Below are positions 61,593 through 64,000 of a stretch of DNA of 64,000 nucleotides, one piece after another. Made by a program: the position numbers and the translations under genes. The stretch comes from Periplaneta americana (lineage: Eukaryota; Arthropoda; Insecta; Blattodea; Blattidae), in contig NC_091128.1 of the NCBI RefSeq assembly GCF_040183065.1, positions 174,238,244 through 174,302,243 on the forward strand. Direction: 5' to 3'. Position 1 is the stretch's first letter, and each line of letters starts with the position of its first letter. Under the pieces are notes generated by a model. The model made no database searches. It saw only the letters and a list, made by a program, of their open reading frames with translations, and was not told the DNA's origin.

Positions 61593-63100
61593 CTGCAAAG
61601 TTTACAACACAGTTGATTAAGGAAAACTTTCTTGGCCGGTCTAAAGGACTACAGCATGAACAAGTCACTGAACAGGGCAGTACCGGTACACCAGAAAATA
61701 GCATACCATCAGTGTATAAATGAAATTGCTCGACACTAATCGCTGCACAGTGGGGGTATTTGTTATTTCATGAGACATTTTGTCAGTTCCGAAGTTGCAT
61801 CCCGTTTTCATGGACTTACTCGCATAATTCTATTCTTACGAACATACAGTGTGTCCCAAAATTCTCACACACGGACTACATTGCCTGAATCCTTAAAGAA
61901 AATGGTGACGAAAATGTTAGTGACAAACTTACAGTACGTCCGAAGAATTTTTAATTTACTGTACAGCCTTAGACACAAAAAATGACCGTTGTCCTGTAGT
62001 GTGAATTTGTCTAAGTCTACTTCACGCAGTGTCTGGGTTCACACGACCCCAGATCACATATGTTACAGATTGCTCATCCCTATGTTAAAATAGGCAGCAC
62101 TTTGAAGAGAACAACCGCCAGGATCGCCACCCGTCCGCCGTAAACGAACAGGAGGTGGCAGTACAGTTGCTAATGCAATTCAAATGGGAGTTATGACGTG
62201 ACTCCTTATGTAACAACTAGATGGCAGCATAGTAAACCTGACAAAAGTTGTTACCGTCAAAAGCTTATAAGGCCGAGCAATCTGGGTATATATGATCTAG
62301 GACATGACTAAGGAAGGGATGTTTATTTTGTATTTAATTTACTCCTTGAATATACCTTCGTTATAGATTATTCATAATACCTGATCTATAAACAGACAGA
62401 AAAAGCAACAAGCCAACAAAACAAAGGAAAAACAGACCGGAGTAGTAATGGTAGCAGTGACAATAGCAGTACAAGTATGTAACTTAGTGGTGGTAGTAAT
62501 AATTTAATGACTTTTGACTGTAGCTAGTAAATCCAACGTGGGTGAAAAATATCCTACAAATTTTTCCTGTAGCTCTCTATCAATTTTCTCGAAAGAATTC
62601 CCTTCTTAAGCATTTCCCCCCCCCCCCATAACTTGAAGGTGCTTTTTTTGTGTGAAATCGTTCGTACTATTTATTAACATATTAATTTTATTAATAAATT
62701 GAAACTTACCGACGGAGTAAATTCTTAAGAATTTAATCTTTAATTCGCTCACTACTGGAAGTTTTACAATTTCACTGATGTATGTAATTATCGCGCCCTT
62801 ATCCTGATCTTTAGATGAACGAATTGTTGCTCAAATAGCCACCATTCACACAACACATTTTTTTGATGCACAGTACGGTAACCTCTTTTCCCGTTTCAGA
62901 ATCTGTGGTGAAACAAAGAATGACAGAATTTCAAATTACTATTGTGACAAAATTATGGGCCACAGCTCAATGCTAATGTTATTATAGTTAGGCCATGAAC
63001 CAATGTAACTACGTGATCATGGCGAATAATACCAGCATCTCTCGCTACAGGTATCATGGCTTCGAAGTTAAGTATTAAATTAGTCGTGTTGAGCGGTGAG
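61593..63100. other. PHLPP intron upstream of first visible exon
   Basis: No PHLPP exon recognised here. 62950-63075 is related to 55015-55170. A C9 run lies at 62620. Confidence 0.4.
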
Positions 63101-63229
63101 TAATATTTCTTTCATTCCCCTTGGACTCTTTATCTTCTTCCTGTTCTCCTTATATTTACTTCTTTCTCTCTGCCCTCCCCTTCCTCTCCATGTTTTTCCT
63201 TTGTTTTCTTGTCCTCCCCTTGTTCTCTT

Positions 63230-64000
63230 TGTCTTAATTTGTTCTTCTTGAATTTCCTTGTTCTCCATCTCTTCTACTTGTTCTCCTTCTGTTCTTCTTG
63301 TTCTCCTTCTGTTCTCCTTCTATTCTCCTTGTGTTCTCCTTCTGTTCTCCTTGTTTTCCTTCTATTCTCCTTGTTCTCCTTCTGTTCTCCTTCTATTCTC
63401 CTTGTTCTCCTTATATTCTCTTTGTTCTCCTTCTATTCTCCTTGTTCTCCTTCCGTTCTCCTTTTTCTCCTGTTCTCCTTGTGTTCTCCTTCTGTTCTCC
63501 TTGTGTTCTCATTGTGTTCTCCTTCTGTTTTTCTTGTTCTCCTTCTGTTTTCCTTGTGATCTCCTTCTCTTCTCCTTGTGTTCTCCTTCTGTTATCCTTG
63601 TGTTCTCCTTCTGTTATCCTTGTGTTCTCCTTCTGTTCTCCTTCTCTTCTCCTTGTGTTCTCCTTTTGTTCTCCTTGTGTTCTCCTTCTGTTCTCCTTGT
63701 GTTCTCCTTTTGTTCTCCTTGTGTTCTCCTTGTGTTCTCCTTCTGTTCTCCTTGTGTTCTCCTTCTGTTCTCCTTATGTTCTCCTTCTGTTCTCCTTGTG
63801 TTCTCCTTCTCTTCTCCTTGTGTTCTTCTTTTGTTCTCCTTCTGTTCTCCTTTTGTTATCCTTGTGTTCTCCTTGTGTTCTCCTTGTGTTCTCCTTGTGT
63901 TCTCCTTCTGTTCTCCTTCTGTTCTCCTTGTGTTCTCCTTCTGTTCTCCTTGTTCTCCTTCTGTTTTCCTTGTTCTCCTTCTGTTCTCTTTGTGTTCTCC
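63230..64000 (+). repeat. Polypyrimidine satellite, TTCTCCTTGTG/TTCTCCTTCTG units
   Basis: At least 770 bp of 11-bp GTTCTCCTT(G/C)T units, continuing past the window end, with a degenerate C/T-rich lead-in from 63110. The PHLPP-sense strand is purine-rich (GGAGAAC). Open frames here are repeat artefacts. Confidence 0.95.

Noticed and set aside
63209..63559. 116-codon Phe/Ser/Leu-rich frame resembling a membrane protein
   Set aside because: Translation of the polypyrimidine satellite.

Overview
This window is insect nuclear DNA. It is AT-rich, dense with nested transposable elements and tRNA-derived SINEs, and carries one large split gene. The SINE and LINE families look like those of the American cockroach (Periplaneta americana) or a close blattodean. 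That assignment is recognition from memory, not a database result.

The one cellular gene I can support runs on the minus strand from the right side of the window (first visible exon ends at 61592) to a stop codon at 12660. It encodes a PHLPP-type protein phosphatase: leucine-rich repeats followed by a divergent PP2C domain and a C-terminal PDZ ligand. I traced nine exons (61464-61592, 45176-45329, 41056-41116, 33842-34099, 31702-31893, 26163-26456, 21292-21432, 17870-18061, 12660-13737). All have AG/GT borders and compatible phases, and together they total 2499 nt: 832 codons plus a stop. A tenth, 78-nt phase 0-0 segment (49634-49711) may be an optional exon. The N-terminal RA/PH part must lie beyond 64000. 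Introns are 2.2 to 16 kb and are filled with mobile elements.

Layout. 1-12600, downstream of the gene: transposon graveyard with foldback MITEs, a Helitron inside an older DNA element, two elements with clean target duplications, a TTAA element, and a tandem duplication that copied a SINE; a possible first exon of a plus-strand gene sits at about 1338-1420. 12.6-34.1 kb: five PP2C/LRR exons and one further LRR exon, with a 1.4-kb ACAT-based satellite, a rearranged Tc1 relic, a hAT element inside a LINE, an R2-like fragment and an RNase H-bearing LINE fragment between them. 34.1-50 kb: a mariner with one nonsense codon, a LINE fragment, two hAT relics, a 245-bp-armed inverted repeat holding tRNA-like sequences, and a second tRNA-like hairpin. 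50-64 kb: SINEs, a DDE transposon nested with a SINE in a LINE, more LINE and MITE copies, the most upstream PHLPP exon, and a polypyrimidine satellite running off the end.

No CRISPR array, operon, rRNA or convincing functional tRNA was seen. The most unusual structures are the two inverted arrangements of tRNA-like sequences (43433-45002 and 49171-49474).
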